The notes below the pieces were generated by a model. It ran no database searches and was not told the origin of the DNA. It worked only from the letters and a program-made list of their open reading frames with translations. Below, piece by piece: positions 12,009-24,955 of a DNA stretch of 64,000 nt. Source of the stretch: Phorcus lineatus (lineage: Eukaryota > Mollusca > Gastropoda > Trochida > Trochidae); assembly GCA_921293015.1 (NCBI GenBank), contig OV121093.1:1116001-1180000 (forward strand). The letters run 5' to 3'. The position numbers were made by a program, and so were the translations under genes. Each line of letters opens with the position of its first letter. Position 1 is the first letter of the stretch.

Positions 12009-13314
12009 CTGTCCCTGTGTCTTCATCATCACCTCTCCGCGACACAGCCGGTCAGCAGCAGGAGTCACATTAACAGGGATGGACTCATCTAAAGATCGTT
12101 GTCTTTCTCTATGATCTTCCTCGCCTTCTCCACTTTATCTGCAATCTCCACTCAGATGAAAAGAGTCGTGTTTATAATCAACTGGTTGATCAGTTATTTC
12201 AATGCACAAATTTTAAGATATTGAAATTAATTAGAATAGACTAATTTTAATGAAGGCTATGTTCAGTGCGCAACACTATATCTAATTGTCTGTCTTGTCC
12301 TTGTCTCGTGCAGACAGTTTTAGCCGAGGGGAGGAGGACAGGCCAGACCTGGAAACTATCTTGCCCTGGCCAGATCTACTCAAGAAACCAGCAATGATTT
12401 TTCAGTATCTTTAGTCGCTTTTGCAAACTGTCTGTAAATGTACAGAATTTCAAGATATTGCAGGTTGAAATGTAATCATCTAAGTTTGTTCCAAACTTTT
12501 GATTATTCTTTACAAAGAGCAAAATGGGCATAGTATACACAGAATATTAATAAAAAGAAAACGTTTTTAGCTATACTTCATTAACATTGTTTGTGAAAAT
12601 AAAGTAAACTAACGAAGTCACCTTTGTAGATTCATTTCTGCATGTCATATACTTCAGTATCCTATTTGACGCTATGATAGATTTAGTTTTTAATATAAGT
12701 TGTTATCGATGTAATTAGTTGAACGGTTGAGGATTACAGTGTTCAGTGTGGTTAGGATCTGTAGTACATACAATGGTAAAACTTTACGTTAAAAGGCTTA
12801 AGTGTTATTTAGTAAACTTTTAATATCACGAATCGTAAGTTTAAAGCGCATAAAGTGCTACAATTTAACGCATAATATGCCCAGGTGTTAAGGGAATTTT
12901 AAAAAAATATTTGAAACTATTAATCGACGACTTGAGATGAAAAGTCTTTATACAAGTAAATGTGTAAATTACTAGATTTCGTCAAAAGAAGAAGCAAAGG
13001 CTGATATGAGGTATGATATTTAAAGTGACATGTTATAACCTCTTAATGTCCTACCAAGCAGCTTTATGAAACGTATAACGAATTTCAAATAAATATATTA
13101 TAAGATGGAAATTAATTTGTACTTTAGGAACAACTGATACGGTGAGGTTGTTTAACGTTTTAAGAATATCTGGGAGAGAAAAGCCTTTAACGCCAAAGAT
13201 CATTTATGCATCATTACATGCAGATACAGTATGTTTCATTAACTGGATTTGAAATACCATGTATGCCGATTAGTGTTGTTATCGTCTCCCTTAATTTGCG
13301 TATTCTTTCCCTGA

Positions 13315-13498
13315 CACAATGCAGTACCACCCATGATTCGCTAGTTCCAGCCGATGCTCGCAGGTTTCACTGCAATGCATAGCCACAATGGTGTTACGGG
13401 CTTTCTCCCTACAATAATACTAGCAGCCGTGATATAAGTGAAATACTCTTGAAAGCGGCGTTAAACACCAACTCACCTCATCTCACCCTGGCACAACA
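13315..13498 (+). mobile_element. tRNA-type SINE, 5'-truncated copy
   Basis: Matches the body and tail of the full SINE at 24696-24944, in the opposite orientation: GCTAGTTCCAGCCGATGCTC, then AAGCGGCGTTAAACACC and a (CTCAC)n-like tail. The tRNA-like head with the A and B boxes is missing. Confidence 0.75.
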
Positions 13499-15660
13499 TG
13501 AACATTCTTTCAATGAAAAAACTACAATCGGCTTTAGACACGTGTAAAAGTCGAAATCATAACCTAGATTTATATGCATCTACATGCATACTAGTCATTT
13601 AACGTAAGGTGTGTGACAATGTCTTGTTTCATTTAAAACTTGATATTAACATAAGGTCTATGTTAAACTAAAAATCGCCCCTGTGAACATGCAGTTTCAT
13701 CTCTTAATTGTCAAATTTATTCTTTTTTTTGTTTTCAATGATGTTAGGAAGTCGAAATTCTACGTCCATTTTACATATATATTAGTATTGACGACTTGTA
13801 AGGAGCCGGGACAGGCGGCACAAGAGCGGTTGGACAGTTCGCTGGACAGAAACTGGCAAATACACTGATTTAAACAGTATTTTATTTCCATAAAACATGT
13901 ATTACACAAAATTCAGAATATATATATATAAAAAAGAATTAGCAAACAGGCAGCAAATACCTATATAAATGCTTCTCCTGAAACAAACATGACACGATTA
14001 AGATATCAAGTATATTGGTGGAAATATATATTTGCAATTATTCTTACTAAACCCAAATTCATATTAAGCATTGTCTACCTTTGCATTTGGTACAGATTCA
14101 ATAAAAGAGTTATAAAAATGAACAGGCGCGATTTACTGACAACTCTCTATCAAACAAATGTGAATTGAGATAGCTGCAACCGAGGCGCATGCGGCAGAGA
14201 AGGATTTGACTTCGCCTTGGACCATAAGATGTATAATTTTTAAATGTAGGAGACAAATTCCTGTCACATGAAGCAAAGTTTTAAATTGTGTCAGCGTATA
14301 CATTCGACTTATGACTGATGCGAATAGCGGCGTCAACGTCCGAATAGGTATTCTGGACTCTTGTATAAATTGTTAGATTCTAAAGACTGATCACCGATTG
14401 AAAAACTGTCAGACGTATAAAGAGACATGTTGGACTCCAACCCCGCCTTCTCACTACAAACAAACAAACGCCGAGATGAGACATTCGTCACGTGACATCC
14501 TTTTTATCATCTTTGGCGCTGTTCCATTAAAAATTGTTGTTGGGTTTCTCTTGTAATCGAACTTACATATAAAAGCACGTATTGTACAGAAAAGCCAAGA
14601 TTTTTTTTTCGTTTCTGAAAATTAATTGTAACAACCATTTTTAAGGGGAGGGGAAAACTAGCTGTAAGTTTGATAGAAGAGAATTAAGATTTCTTTGAGT
14701 GGCATTTTAGAAGTTGGAATGATGAAGAAATATGAAATTATGGATTAAAAAACTTCTTCATTGCAAAGAGATGCGACCTTTCTGTGTAGATACTAACACC
14801 GTTGTCAAGCAAGTGATACTGAATGTTACAACACTATGATAATGCAACCATTAATGAGAATGTAACATATTCATTGTTTCAGTCTATCAAACCGAACAGC
14901 GAGCAACCAAGGTGAGTGGCCGGGGATGTTTTCCATCGTTTCATGTCTCTTTGAAATATTGTTCATAGTGTTATTTTTATGAATTTTGATGGCATAAATC
15001 ATCATATTAATAACAAGGAAGAAAAGAAAATTTTGTTTCTACTCTGTTCAGTTATAATTTATCTACTGGGATTGAAATGGAATTTATCATTAATGGTTCT
15101 TGACCTAAAAGCTGGAATATCTCAAAAATGAAATCGTAAGTAATTATGATAAATAAAGATATGTTTTTCTATCGTTAGGGACTGCAGCAACCTTCTTTCA
15201 ATATAGATCAACATTACTTATTTATCTGGAGAATATTCTTGTCTTTTTACTAACTCACTGAATAGTATCAGTCAATTGTGGGTTTATATATCTGTATATA
15301 CATATATGTCCACGTGCCGATGTTTTGCTTCTACATTGTTACACACATAGCCTAGTTACATATACAATCAAATATGAAAAATACGGCGCATTTCTGTACA
15401 TAATACATAAATATGACAGATTTCGTTTGAAACATGAGACAGAAGTGAATGTTTTTGTTGCCTGACTCTGATACGACAATTTGACAAAGTATAGCGCAAA
15501 CCGAGTGGTCCCTTTAAATCTCTAGCTCTGCGCAGTGTGAGTAAGATGTGCAGGTCCGCTCTGTAGTACACAATGAGACACGCCCCTTGTCAGATGATTA
15601 AAGGTCCGACTGTCGGCGACCTTTGATCTTCCAGGTAAACAATAGACACATGCGAGACAG
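13499..15660. other. Gene-free interval upstream of the ankyrin/SOCS gene
   Basis: Only short frames without domains. The stretch 13745-13790 resembles a phrase at 3120-3160 and may be a relic of the TTAA-type MITE family. The last 100 bases (15560-15666) are less AT-rich and probably hold the promoter and 5' UTR of the next gene, but I see no TATA box. Confidence 0.45.
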
Positions 15661-15666
15661 GACAAA

Positions 15667-18329
15667 ATGGCGGAGGTGAGTTCAGCTTTGTTACCCATGA
15701 AATTGATTAAGTGAATCGTGGTTTCACATTAAGTTTCAGTAGAGACAATTTAATCAAGATTCGTAATCTAAATATTAATTGGATTCCGGTTTTGTTTGGG
15801 GATGCATACTTTACTTGTCGCTTGATGGTTTATTCGATCGGTTTTTCGATAAATATCAGCGTGTAATATATTTTTAGAGTATAAATATATTGAAAGAAAA
15901 TTTTTTATATTAAGCATATTTAAGTGATACAATCTGGACGCATTTTGTGTTATTGGATTCGTCACTTCACAAAATATTTCCCGTCTCATATACTCAGAGA
16001 TTGTGAATTCCTAAATAAATGACAAAACATACTCACAACGGTACATTTTAAACGTCTTTTAATATGCGGAATACGGAAATATGTTTGTGCATCCCCTGAT
16101 GAGGACGAGTTAAAGTGTTGCAAAACATTCCATGAATTTCATCGTTGAAGAAAAATTTTAATGTCAATTTGTCATTGTCGTCATTTAATAGAGAAGTTCA
16201 CCATTTCAAAGTTAATCTTTAAAAAGTGATATGATGACCGAAAACTGGACAAGGTGCTCGTCAATTACTCAAACGTTATCATGTAAACTTATCTGAAACA
16301 GACAGAAAGACTACAGTGTAGTCCTTGATAAGTTGTACAACGAGTATTCTTGTTAATAAGACGTGTTCGTTCAGCCTCCTCACTATTGTTCGATTTCCAA
16401 TGAAAGTCAGTTCATATTATTATATTTCCCTATCCAGATTGAATACATTCCCTATTTTGAATTTGTAAGACCATATATGTCATCAAGTTATGACCATCAT
16501 ATATCCCATTCCGGGTTGTGTATGTGAGCTTTTCTGAACTTACATCACCATATTCTGACATCCAGTTTCGTACCAAAGCTACAGAATGTCTTTTAAAGCT
16601 AATACAAGTCAAGGAACACCAATCATATAACGTATTTTTGTTTGATGATATCGATAATTGAATCCTTGTTTTCTTGGAGGTGAGCCGAACCTCAACAAAC
16701 CGGGTTATGTCCCCTATTTCAACACTGTTTATCGTTTAATCTCATTGAAATCGTTTCGAATATTATACTCGATAGCACCCCGATGCGTTCTAAGTAATTC
16801 CGCGTTCTGAGTACTGCCGCGTTCTGAGAGGTCATGCCAGGCGACCTTTAACTGCAGTCATCACGCGATGACGCTAGGAAATCGTGGGCCATATTCAATA
16901 TTTGATCGAACCGGGGATTATTAGAGAGTATTGGTGGAGAAATGGCAAAGACAATGTAACTTGGAATTCCGGTCGAAAATGCAGCAGAGTGTGAATAAAG
17001 GGTTCGAGTAGGTTTTAATGAGATTGTGCATTGTTTCATTGTTCATTGCAGGTGTAAAAATTTTTTAATGGCTCTATCATATGATTTCCCCCCCAGAATT
17101 CCGACGATAACCGACACGAGCGACTGCTTCTAGCAGTGAAAGACGACGACTGTGTTGGCATTACAGCAATCCTTGATACCGGATATGACGTCAATGCAGC
17201 CGACCCGGAAACACCTGTTATGGAGGCATGTAGGTCAGGATCATCAAAAGCGCTTGAATTTTTAATCAGAAGGGGAGGTAACTTTAATCACAAAAATAAA
17301 TCAGGACGCACACCACTTCATGTTTGTCAGGAAAACAGGAGCATTGAAAGCATCAAGATTTTGCTGCGAACTCATCACATCGATGTTGATGTACAGGATA
17401 ACTTTGGAGCGACGCCTCTAATGCTAGCTTGTCACAGAGGTTTCAACGAAGGGGTTGTCATGTTGTTAGACCATGGGTGCAATCTTGAGCTGAAGAACCA
17501 GTTTGGTTGGACAGCATTACATTATTGTGTTACGGCATTCGAGAAACAGATAGGTCAGTCCAAAGTGTTGTGTCTCCAGGAACTCGTTAGTCGGGGCGCA
17601 AATATGAACGTGCGGTCCAAGGGAGGTTATTCTCCTTTGCATACAGCTGTACAGACGGGCCACTACGACTCAGTTAGGGTGCTTGTGCACGAAAACTGTG
17701 CTACTGATATAGATGCCCAAGAACCGGTTGATTCATTTGAAGACAATTCTTCAAATTGTCAAGGAGAGACAGGGCCTAATGTACAAGGCAGTTCTGCACC
17801 GTCGAAACGAGGGCAGGATCAAACAAAAAAGCCGGTGACAGGACGATCTCCAGGGCGATTCAACCCTACAAACTCTTCTGTCAAATCAAACCCACCGGTA
17901 ACAGCAAACCAGCCAAATGTCGAAGGGTCGATTATTTCAGCCGGAGCATCTGACCAATCGAAACCGTCAGTACAAACAAGCCAGCCAATGAAAGGTCGAT
18001 CAGTGGCAGTGAACACTTCAGCGGAACCTACCCGACCACAACAGACTCTACCTATGACCCCTCTGGCGATGGCGCTGTTCTTCGGACACATGGCGATTGT
18101 TGAACTGTTGCTTCAACACGACAGCACGACCTCAGGTTTGATGGAAATCACAACTCAAGTACGAACGATCAGCCCCTTCCTCAGGGAAGCTCTTGGGCTC
18201 AGGTCCCTGAAGCAGCTCAGCCGGAAGTCTGTGAGAAAAGCACTCGGGCAGCAGATAACCAGTAAAGTTGGTCGACTCGGTCTGAAGCCAAGCTTGACTA
18301 AATTCATTCTTTGTGAAGAGGGTGCCTAA
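15667..18329 (+). CDS. Ankyrin-repeat SOCS-box protein (ASB-like)
   Basis: Two coding exons: 15667-15675 (Met-Ala-Glu, donor GTGAGT) and 17097-18329, joined in phase 0. Product 413 aa. Ankyrin repeats run from about residue 10 to 210, with typical cores such as GRTPLHVCQENRS, GATPLMLACHRGF, GWTALHYCV and GYSPLHTAVQTGHYDSV. A Ser/Thr/Pro/Gln-rich, probably disordered linker follows (about 212-322), then a last ankyrin unit (TPLAMALFFGHMAIVELLL). The C-terminus (about 372-408, SLKQLSRKSVRKALG to LTKFIL) fits a SOCS box, which in this family recruits elongin B/C and cullin-5 for ubiquitination of a bound substrate. The substrate is unknown. The linker inside the ankyrin stack is unusual. The tiny first exon with a strong donor decides the start. 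Confidence 0.88.
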
Positions 18330-18614
18330 AGTACCATCTCAATCTTGGGACACCTGGCGTGGAATGCCTTATCATACTTCAGTACTGATGATGTGGAGAG
18401 TTTAGTAAAATTCATCACTTAGTGACCGAGGATGCCGCTCTTGTTTAATCTTGTTTACAATTGGCTATCATGTCGTAATGCTATCAAACAAAGTGATTAA
18501 GAAAAATAATTTCTATTTCTTCATTGTAACATTTATCTTTTCATGATATCAGTTTAATGACTTTAATGAATGTCTTTTTCTTCATTTACCTGTTGTTGCA
18601 TTATATGAAGGATA

Positions 18615-18935
18615 TAGTGAGTGGGTGAGTTGGGGTTTAACGTGCTTTGAACAATATTTCAGTTATTAAACACGTGGATGACAAGCATCCAAAAGAGAGT
18701 GGATAGATAAGGGAGATAGGGATCGATAGGATAAGGCAAAAGACGGAAAGAAAGGCATAGTGAGAGATAGACAACAGGTTTTAGAAGGACTCAAATTTGG
18801 TCTGGCTTCTACCCGTCGACCTGTCCAGCTTGGGTGACCCTACCAGGAGCATGTAAGCTCCACAGCTGGCATAGCTCTCGGGGTTTCTGAAGCACGCAAA
18901 CCACCACACCACGATAAGGTATGGAGTCCTAATAT
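18615..18935. mobile_element. SINE-like interspersed repeat
   Basis: Starts with GTGAGTTGGGGTTTAACGTG, resembling the tail of the tRNA SINE. It then holds a distinct module with CAGCTTGGGTGACCCTACCA and CATAGCTCTCGGGG. I recognise the style of molluscan interspersed repeats but cannot name the family. A purine-rich stretch of GATAGG and GAGATAG words lies in the middle. Confidence 0.45.
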
Positions 18936-20150
18936 TTGTCGATATGTTCCTTGGTCACTTCTCCTCGAGATAGAAGGAAGTTTACCCTTGGTAATCACTC
19001 AGAGGCTTATACATTGGAATATATATATTAGATATAGAGAAAGCTATATGCACAATATCTGACAGGTGTAACTATTCGGCCCTGGCACTGTTATCCAGCC
19101 GACGAGCTTAAAAGCGAAAGTGTCGGAATATGAGTTGAAAATCCATCTTGTTTAGAAACACATGTGCGTCAAATGCAGAATTATATTTGGAAATTATTCA
19201 AAATCATTTTGTGAAAGTATTTTTCTACACTGACTTAAACTTTATATGAACTTGATAATCATGCATTGGAATTTTCAACACTGACAAATAGTTTTATAGG
19301 TTGGTAATGATGGACGAATTATGGAGATTTTACGTGCGCGTTACTAATTCTTTTATTCATTGTGTAATTGGCCTAAAATAATAATACTAATAAGTGTTCT
19401 TGTAAAGCGCATCATAATCAAATCACTGTGGGATTTCTCTAGGCGCTGGAGGTAGTAATAGGGAAGTAAAGTTTATCTAGAGCCCATAGGCTTTCTTAAA
19501 GAGGACAGTTTTTGGTGCAACGTACATTTAAAGCACAATGGTGGTCACTGCATAGGGCATACACTGTGTGTGATCGTAACCATTTCCAGGTTTGATTAAT
19601 CTTCCATTTATCGAATCTGTTAAATGTTTTCATACATATTATTGCAATGATGTGGGGGTTTAATTTCTTCTGAATAAGGGAGGTAACTCTTTAATTTAAG
19701 CGAAAACGTTACGAACGAATATGATCATTAATAGAAAACGGTGTCCTATTTTATATATTTGTAGGCTACCGCAACCAAATGATGGACACTCAAAAAAAAA
19801 GAAGATTCCTTAATGAGTTTTACTTCATAACAAAACATTCTAATCCCACTGTAAACTAATGTTGATGAAAAATCGTTAACATACACCCACATCCTCTTTT
19901 CTTGTGACGTGTTATACGTTCAAACTTACAACGCACTTTCAGCATCAAAGTTTCGAGAAAATGGGTCAAACTTACTAAGCTGCAGAACTGTAGCTGTATA
20001 ACCTCTTCCCCCAGCATCATCGAGGTTATAAAAGGCGAAGTCAGGATATCAAAAAGCCTATTTTGGCGAAGCAACTGTAGCTAAAGCTTATTTAGCAGGG
20101 TAATTGTGTTAAGACATATTCACAAACACCGATAGTTGATAGTTGAGGTA
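18936..20150. other. Gene-free interval
   Basis: At 19377-19450 there is an (AATA)n-like run followed by TAAAGCGCATCATAATCAAA and TCTCTAGGCGCTGG, which looks like the 3' tail of a retroposon. Nothing else recognised. Confidence 0.4.
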
Positions 20151-20159
20151 ATTTATGGT

Positions 20160-20345
20160 TTAGAGTGTAATTCTTATAACATGGCTGCTATTATTATTGC
20201 ATGGTGAAATTCCGTATCACAGTTGTGGCTATATGCATTACGGTGAAACCTGCCAACGTCGACTGGAACAACGATGGTTTTGCGCTGAAATTCAGTGTAA
20301 CATTTCATCACAGCCTTCAGATTGTTGAATGCTAATCGATTCAGT
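20160..20345 (-). mobile_element. Old degraded tRNA-type SINE
   Basis: Fragments of the SINE body are readable (GGCTGCTATTATTATTGCA, TTACGGTGAAACCTGCCAAC, GCTGAAATTCAGTGTAACAT). They are much more diverged than at 24.7 kb, so this is an older insertion. Confidence 0.6.
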
Positions 20346-20359
20346 AGTACGACATAACA

Positions 20360-21009
20360 AAGTTAGGAAGTCGCGATTCTGATCGAAGACCGGACAATGA
20401 CATGAGTCAATTAGTCATAAGCAGTTTTAGAACTTGTTTATTTATATCTAACTGTAATGATAACCAAACTTAGTGTACACCAAAATCCCGTTTGATTTAT
20501 TATTAAAGTGACATTTGTTTATGAACATCTGATAACTGAACCAGATTACTCCTAGTCGTAGGATAAGGTGATGCATGTCTACGTAATGTTGATGATAACA
20601 TCTCGTTCAATACGCTTATATACGAAGCGCTTCCTGGTTCAGATACACGCTGTATCTCATGCTATTTTCATAAATGACGACAGAAGTAAGAGATTTGAGA
20701 GATAATTACGATAACATTCGTGCCGTGAGCCGACCTGAACAGAAAATCAATCCTCTTTCGTTATTTAAACATGTCCAACTTGATACATTGATAAATATAC
20801 AGCGTGAACTTCACTGATAGCGGTCAACTCAGCTTACATGGCCGACATGTTCACGCTTGTTTTTCTTAATGATACCCGCTCTAGACATACGACAGTGTTG
20901 ATCGCGTAATTGTCTGTGCAAATATACTTGTAACACTTGACATCACAATGTCCCAAAGTGATTTTATAATAATATGTTAATTCATTTTAAAGCGATTGCA
21001 TCTATCAAT
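20360..21009. other. Gene-free interval with MITE-like scraps
   Basis: The phrase GATCGAAGACCGGACAATGA near 20380 recalls the inner part of the TTAA-type MITE in reverse orientation. Similar scraps occur at 16230-16300, 30355-30430 and 51010-51080. No gene seen. Confidence 0.4.
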
Positions 21010-21164
21010 GTTCTTCGCTTAGTGTCGCCTTGCGTCAGACGTTCTTCGCTTAGTGTCGCCTTGCGTCAGATGTTCTTCGCTTAGTGTCGCCTTGCGTCAG
21101 ATGTTCTTCGCTTAGCGTCGCCTTGCGTCAGATGTTCTTCGCTTAGTGTCGCCTTGCGTCAGGA
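21010..21164. repeat. 31-bp minisatellite, five units
   Basis: Five nearly identical units starting GTTCTTCGCTTAGTGTCGCC. The homogeneity suggests recent expansion. Confidence 0.95.
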
Positions 21165-24100
21165 TGACGAGGTGTTCGAGTCCTTTCGGTTTTTGATGGA
21201 TTAAATATAACTGCTAATATAACACAGCTATGGCCGCTCCAGTTAAACCAGTGCTTAATATGTTTTACGTTTGATCTACATTTGAAAATAGGGCAACGAT
21301 TCAAGACAAGGCTTTTTTGACTGATTAATACTAATCTTTTGTTAATTGGTGGATATTCTATATTTTATCTTATCATCACATTATTGTGAATGTACGATGC
21401 TAATATCATTCTACGTAATGCGAAGACAAACGAAATCACGAAGTCCTCGCAGTCAACCGATTGCTCTCTTACAAAATACTGAAGCACGTTTTACGGAAAT
21501 TATATATCTTTGAAATTTCCTCATTATATATTAGTATATGCAAAATGTATTATCTCAAACAGGGTCAACATCGCATTACTCAACCTTAGAAGCCACAGTC
21601 AATGAAGAAATTAGCACATGCGAAGCGAAAAATGCATGCGGCCATTTTGATCGGAACACTTTTAAACACTTGATAAAGAAAATGGATTCGAGTAGCTTTA
21701 CCGAACTTGATACGTTCGTTTTATAATCATTTTATTCATTAAACAAGAAATTATAGTAATTGGTATTATTTTCGTGAAATCACTTTATTTCCCTCAGAAA
21801 AACGTACATTGCCTTAAGAGGTGAACTGGTCCCAGTCGATATTTGAAATGTTTCAGACAAGACGCGTATGACGTCACTTTGACCGAGCATTATAAAGCAT
21901 TGTTTGCCTCCACGCTATAGCTGACATTACATTAGTCATGTACAGTTGAAGAAAACCCAAATAGCAGATTAAATTGACAATCTCGCCTCATCTGAATTGC
22001 TGTATTTGCTGTATTAGACGCCTGTAATTGACATGTGTATGCATTGGACACGTTTAATACAAAGGGAGGGTCAATGAAACGCGGAAATTTGAAAACATGT
22101 CTCTAAATCTTGATAAAATATACTGCATTACGATGACTTTATTTGACCCCGGGGCGCAGAGAATACAAACTTATTGAGCCTTTTTAACGATTAATCGCAA
22201 ACCACAGACCCCATCAATTATTTTCTTAGGCGCCTTGGAATGGAACAGTGAAGATAAATGAGGGTATATACAAAACCATTAAGTTATGATAATAATATTA
22301 ACGTATTTAGGTACCTTGATCTTATTAATATAAGTATATAAGTTATAGGCAAGGAAATATGCATTGCTTTTTATTTCGATTACTACTTTGTAAAGGGATT
22401 AATATAAAATACTGTATAAGTAGAAATGAAAAAACAAATTCAACTTAATTATTTCTCACTTATAAAATACGGTACGACATATTCTGATAGGACAAATATG
22501 AGTTTAGACGTTACAAGGACAGTCCTATCGGTTTTTTTTGTTATGGAAACGAAATTCAAGGGGACATTATCGTATATACAAGCAGGTTATTACCATATGA
22601 TTATAAATCAACCGATCATGGTAACATTTTGGTTGATAAACGATAACGCACACTCGGTAATGAAATAAGAATGAGAAGTTAAGCCACTCATCGAAGTTAA
22701 GAGCTCGAATACGGGATCATAAGGCGTTGTTGATTAGTCCTATCATAAATCGTTTGTAAATGTGTGGATACTCTATATTTACATAATGCTTATTTTTATA
22801 ATGCTGTTTGACAATATGGCGGATCTTAGCCGATAAGAGTTTACACTCTGGGCTTATTTGGAGACATTAGCAAATATACATGCACCTACGTCGTGTGTGT
22901 TCACAATAAATACTGGGATTATCTCTCATGTGACAATTTGTTAAGGACTTTGGAATGCGGAAATATCATATAATAAATTGTAACTGTTACTGTTTCTTGA
23001 AATTGAAATGAATAAATATTTGAATGTGTTTGAAAGATTACTGTGTATCTGTTGTAACTAATCTAAACTGATTGAAATCAACAAGCTAGAGAATTTGAAT
23101 TGATTAGTGCACGATGTCTTGATCTGATAAATTATGACAAATGATATACTGTGATGACACCAGAAAACGTTTTGCATTTGTAGAGTGAAAAAGACGGAAG
23201 TAAAAAAAATTAATACAATAAACGTTATGAATAAGCGTACATTGCTAGTGTACACCTCGTGACAGTGTAAAAATAAACTCTTTTCTATCATACAAGATGG
23301 GTGAACACCGCTCAGGGACAGTGCTAATCATACAGCTTACCGGGCCTATCTCTCTCACATGAGACCTGAACCAGGATGTTTAACACAACATGATAGCAGT
23401 GATACAGCTGGAAATACCGCATATAGCTCGTGACAGCGCTTGCCCTGTGACGTCAAAGCATGTGATAACTTCATGGCTGTAATTTTTACGTAGTCAGTGA
23501 TCAGCTTGATATCGTCGGAGTGAAATAGGGTAGGATGATATAATAATTTCATTTCATTATGCTTGGTATTAGTTTTAGGTATTGTTAACTCCAGATCGTT
23601 TCTGTGTATTGATGTGTATAAGTAAGCTTTCTTCTCTATCACCGCTTGTGAGGTATTGTGTTTTATCATGCTTCTCGTTGGTAGGGAACTTGATATCTAA
23701 CCTTACCAAAAGTCACTCTGCCCAGCCTGGGTGATGTCTCTGTTTACACATCAGTACTTCTGGTACACAAACACCTGTAATAAGATAGTTTATAAATCGA
23801 ACCCTACCCGTTTAAACGAGGAACTGATGTATGTCATTAAGACGTGAGAGATACGTATACAAATTGAATAGTCACTGCAATATTAGCAAAGTGTCTCAAA
23901 TTTCGGTCTCTTTATTGTTGCACAGCAGTTCAAAGTTACTACTTGATATTTATTTTATACATCCGTACAAAAGTTAAGCGAGTTTTTATCGTACAAGCTG
24001 TCGAATAAAAAAAGATTGTTTCAGAAAAAGTAAGTAAGGAGATATCAATTCAGATAAGCTTTCGCAAATTGATATGCTTGTTTGTTTTATTCGTTACATT

Positions 24101-24684
24101 ATCTTTAACCATTTGGCAACTTTTACTGTATAATTTTCACCCCCTAAATTCGATTGTTTAGCTCAATACTAATGTAATCAATGACTAATGGTGAAAAGTA
24201 GTTAGTAATTGACAGTGCTTTTACACATTACGGCAACAATTATTCGCTTCAATTTCTCTGCATATCTAAACTTGTTTTTGGGCATCATAACAGAATTTTG
24301 TTTATGCAAATATCAAAAACTAGCGAAACTGTCAATTCTTACAGCTGACCATAACGCCGACAGGTACGAAGAAAAGTTAAGTTGGTTTATTGCAGATGAT
24401 GTTATGAAAAATAAGGCAATATATCAGGATATATATTTATATCATTATTATATCAGTTCCATGATACATCGATTTATTATATAATAAGAATTGAAATACA
24501 AAGGATTTTTTGGATTTCAGAGATTACAGTGATAAGACAAACAGAAAGTATATAATATATTATCTGCAACTTCAGATTCAGTTTTTTAAATTTTTTCTTT
24601 ATGTTATGTTTATGACAGTTTGGTAGCTAAGACTTAACATTACTTTCTAATGTCCTAACTTTTCCTTTTTAAAAAAAAAACCTG
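21165..24684. other. Gene-free interval
   Basis: Short frames only (up to 104 codons), none with recognisable domains, codon structure or splice context. No transposon ends or tandem arrays recognised. Confidence 0.45.
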
Positions 24685-24695
24685 TAGAGGAACGG

Positions 24696-24944
24696 ATGGG
24701 TGAGGTGAGGTGAGTTTGGGTTTAACGCCGCTTTCAAGATTATTTCACTTATATCGCGGCTGCTAGTATTATTGCAGGGAGAAAGCCCACAACACCATTG
24801 TGGCTATGTATTGCGGTGAAACCTGCGAGCATCGGCTGGAACTAGCGAACCATGGGTGGTACCGCGCTGAATTTCAGTGTAGCATTGCACCCGAACCTCA
24901 CTGATCCGAAGCCGACTGCGCTAACCACTGCGCTACCCCGCCCC
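24696..24944 (-). mobile_element. Full-length tRNA-derived SINE
   Basis: Read on the minus strand, it starts GGGGCGGGGTAGCGCAGTGG, with a polymerase III A box (TAGCGCAGTGG, 24935-24925) and a B box (GGTTCGGGTGC, 24897-24887) at normal spacing. The family body follows, then a tail of CTCAC repeats. An imperfect 11-bp target duplication flanks it: TAGAGGAACGG at 24685-24695 and TAGAGAATCGG at 24945-24955. Other copies lie at 13315-13498 and 20160-20345. Confidence 0.85.
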
Positions 24945-24955
24945 TAGAGAATCGG

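Larger units (their letters stand above)
9750..12980. repeat. Segmental duplication, copy B
   Basis: Counterpart of 3564-8000, carrying the second WAP gene. Introns differ by many substitutions and indels, while the exons differ at only six bases. Confidence 0.85.
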
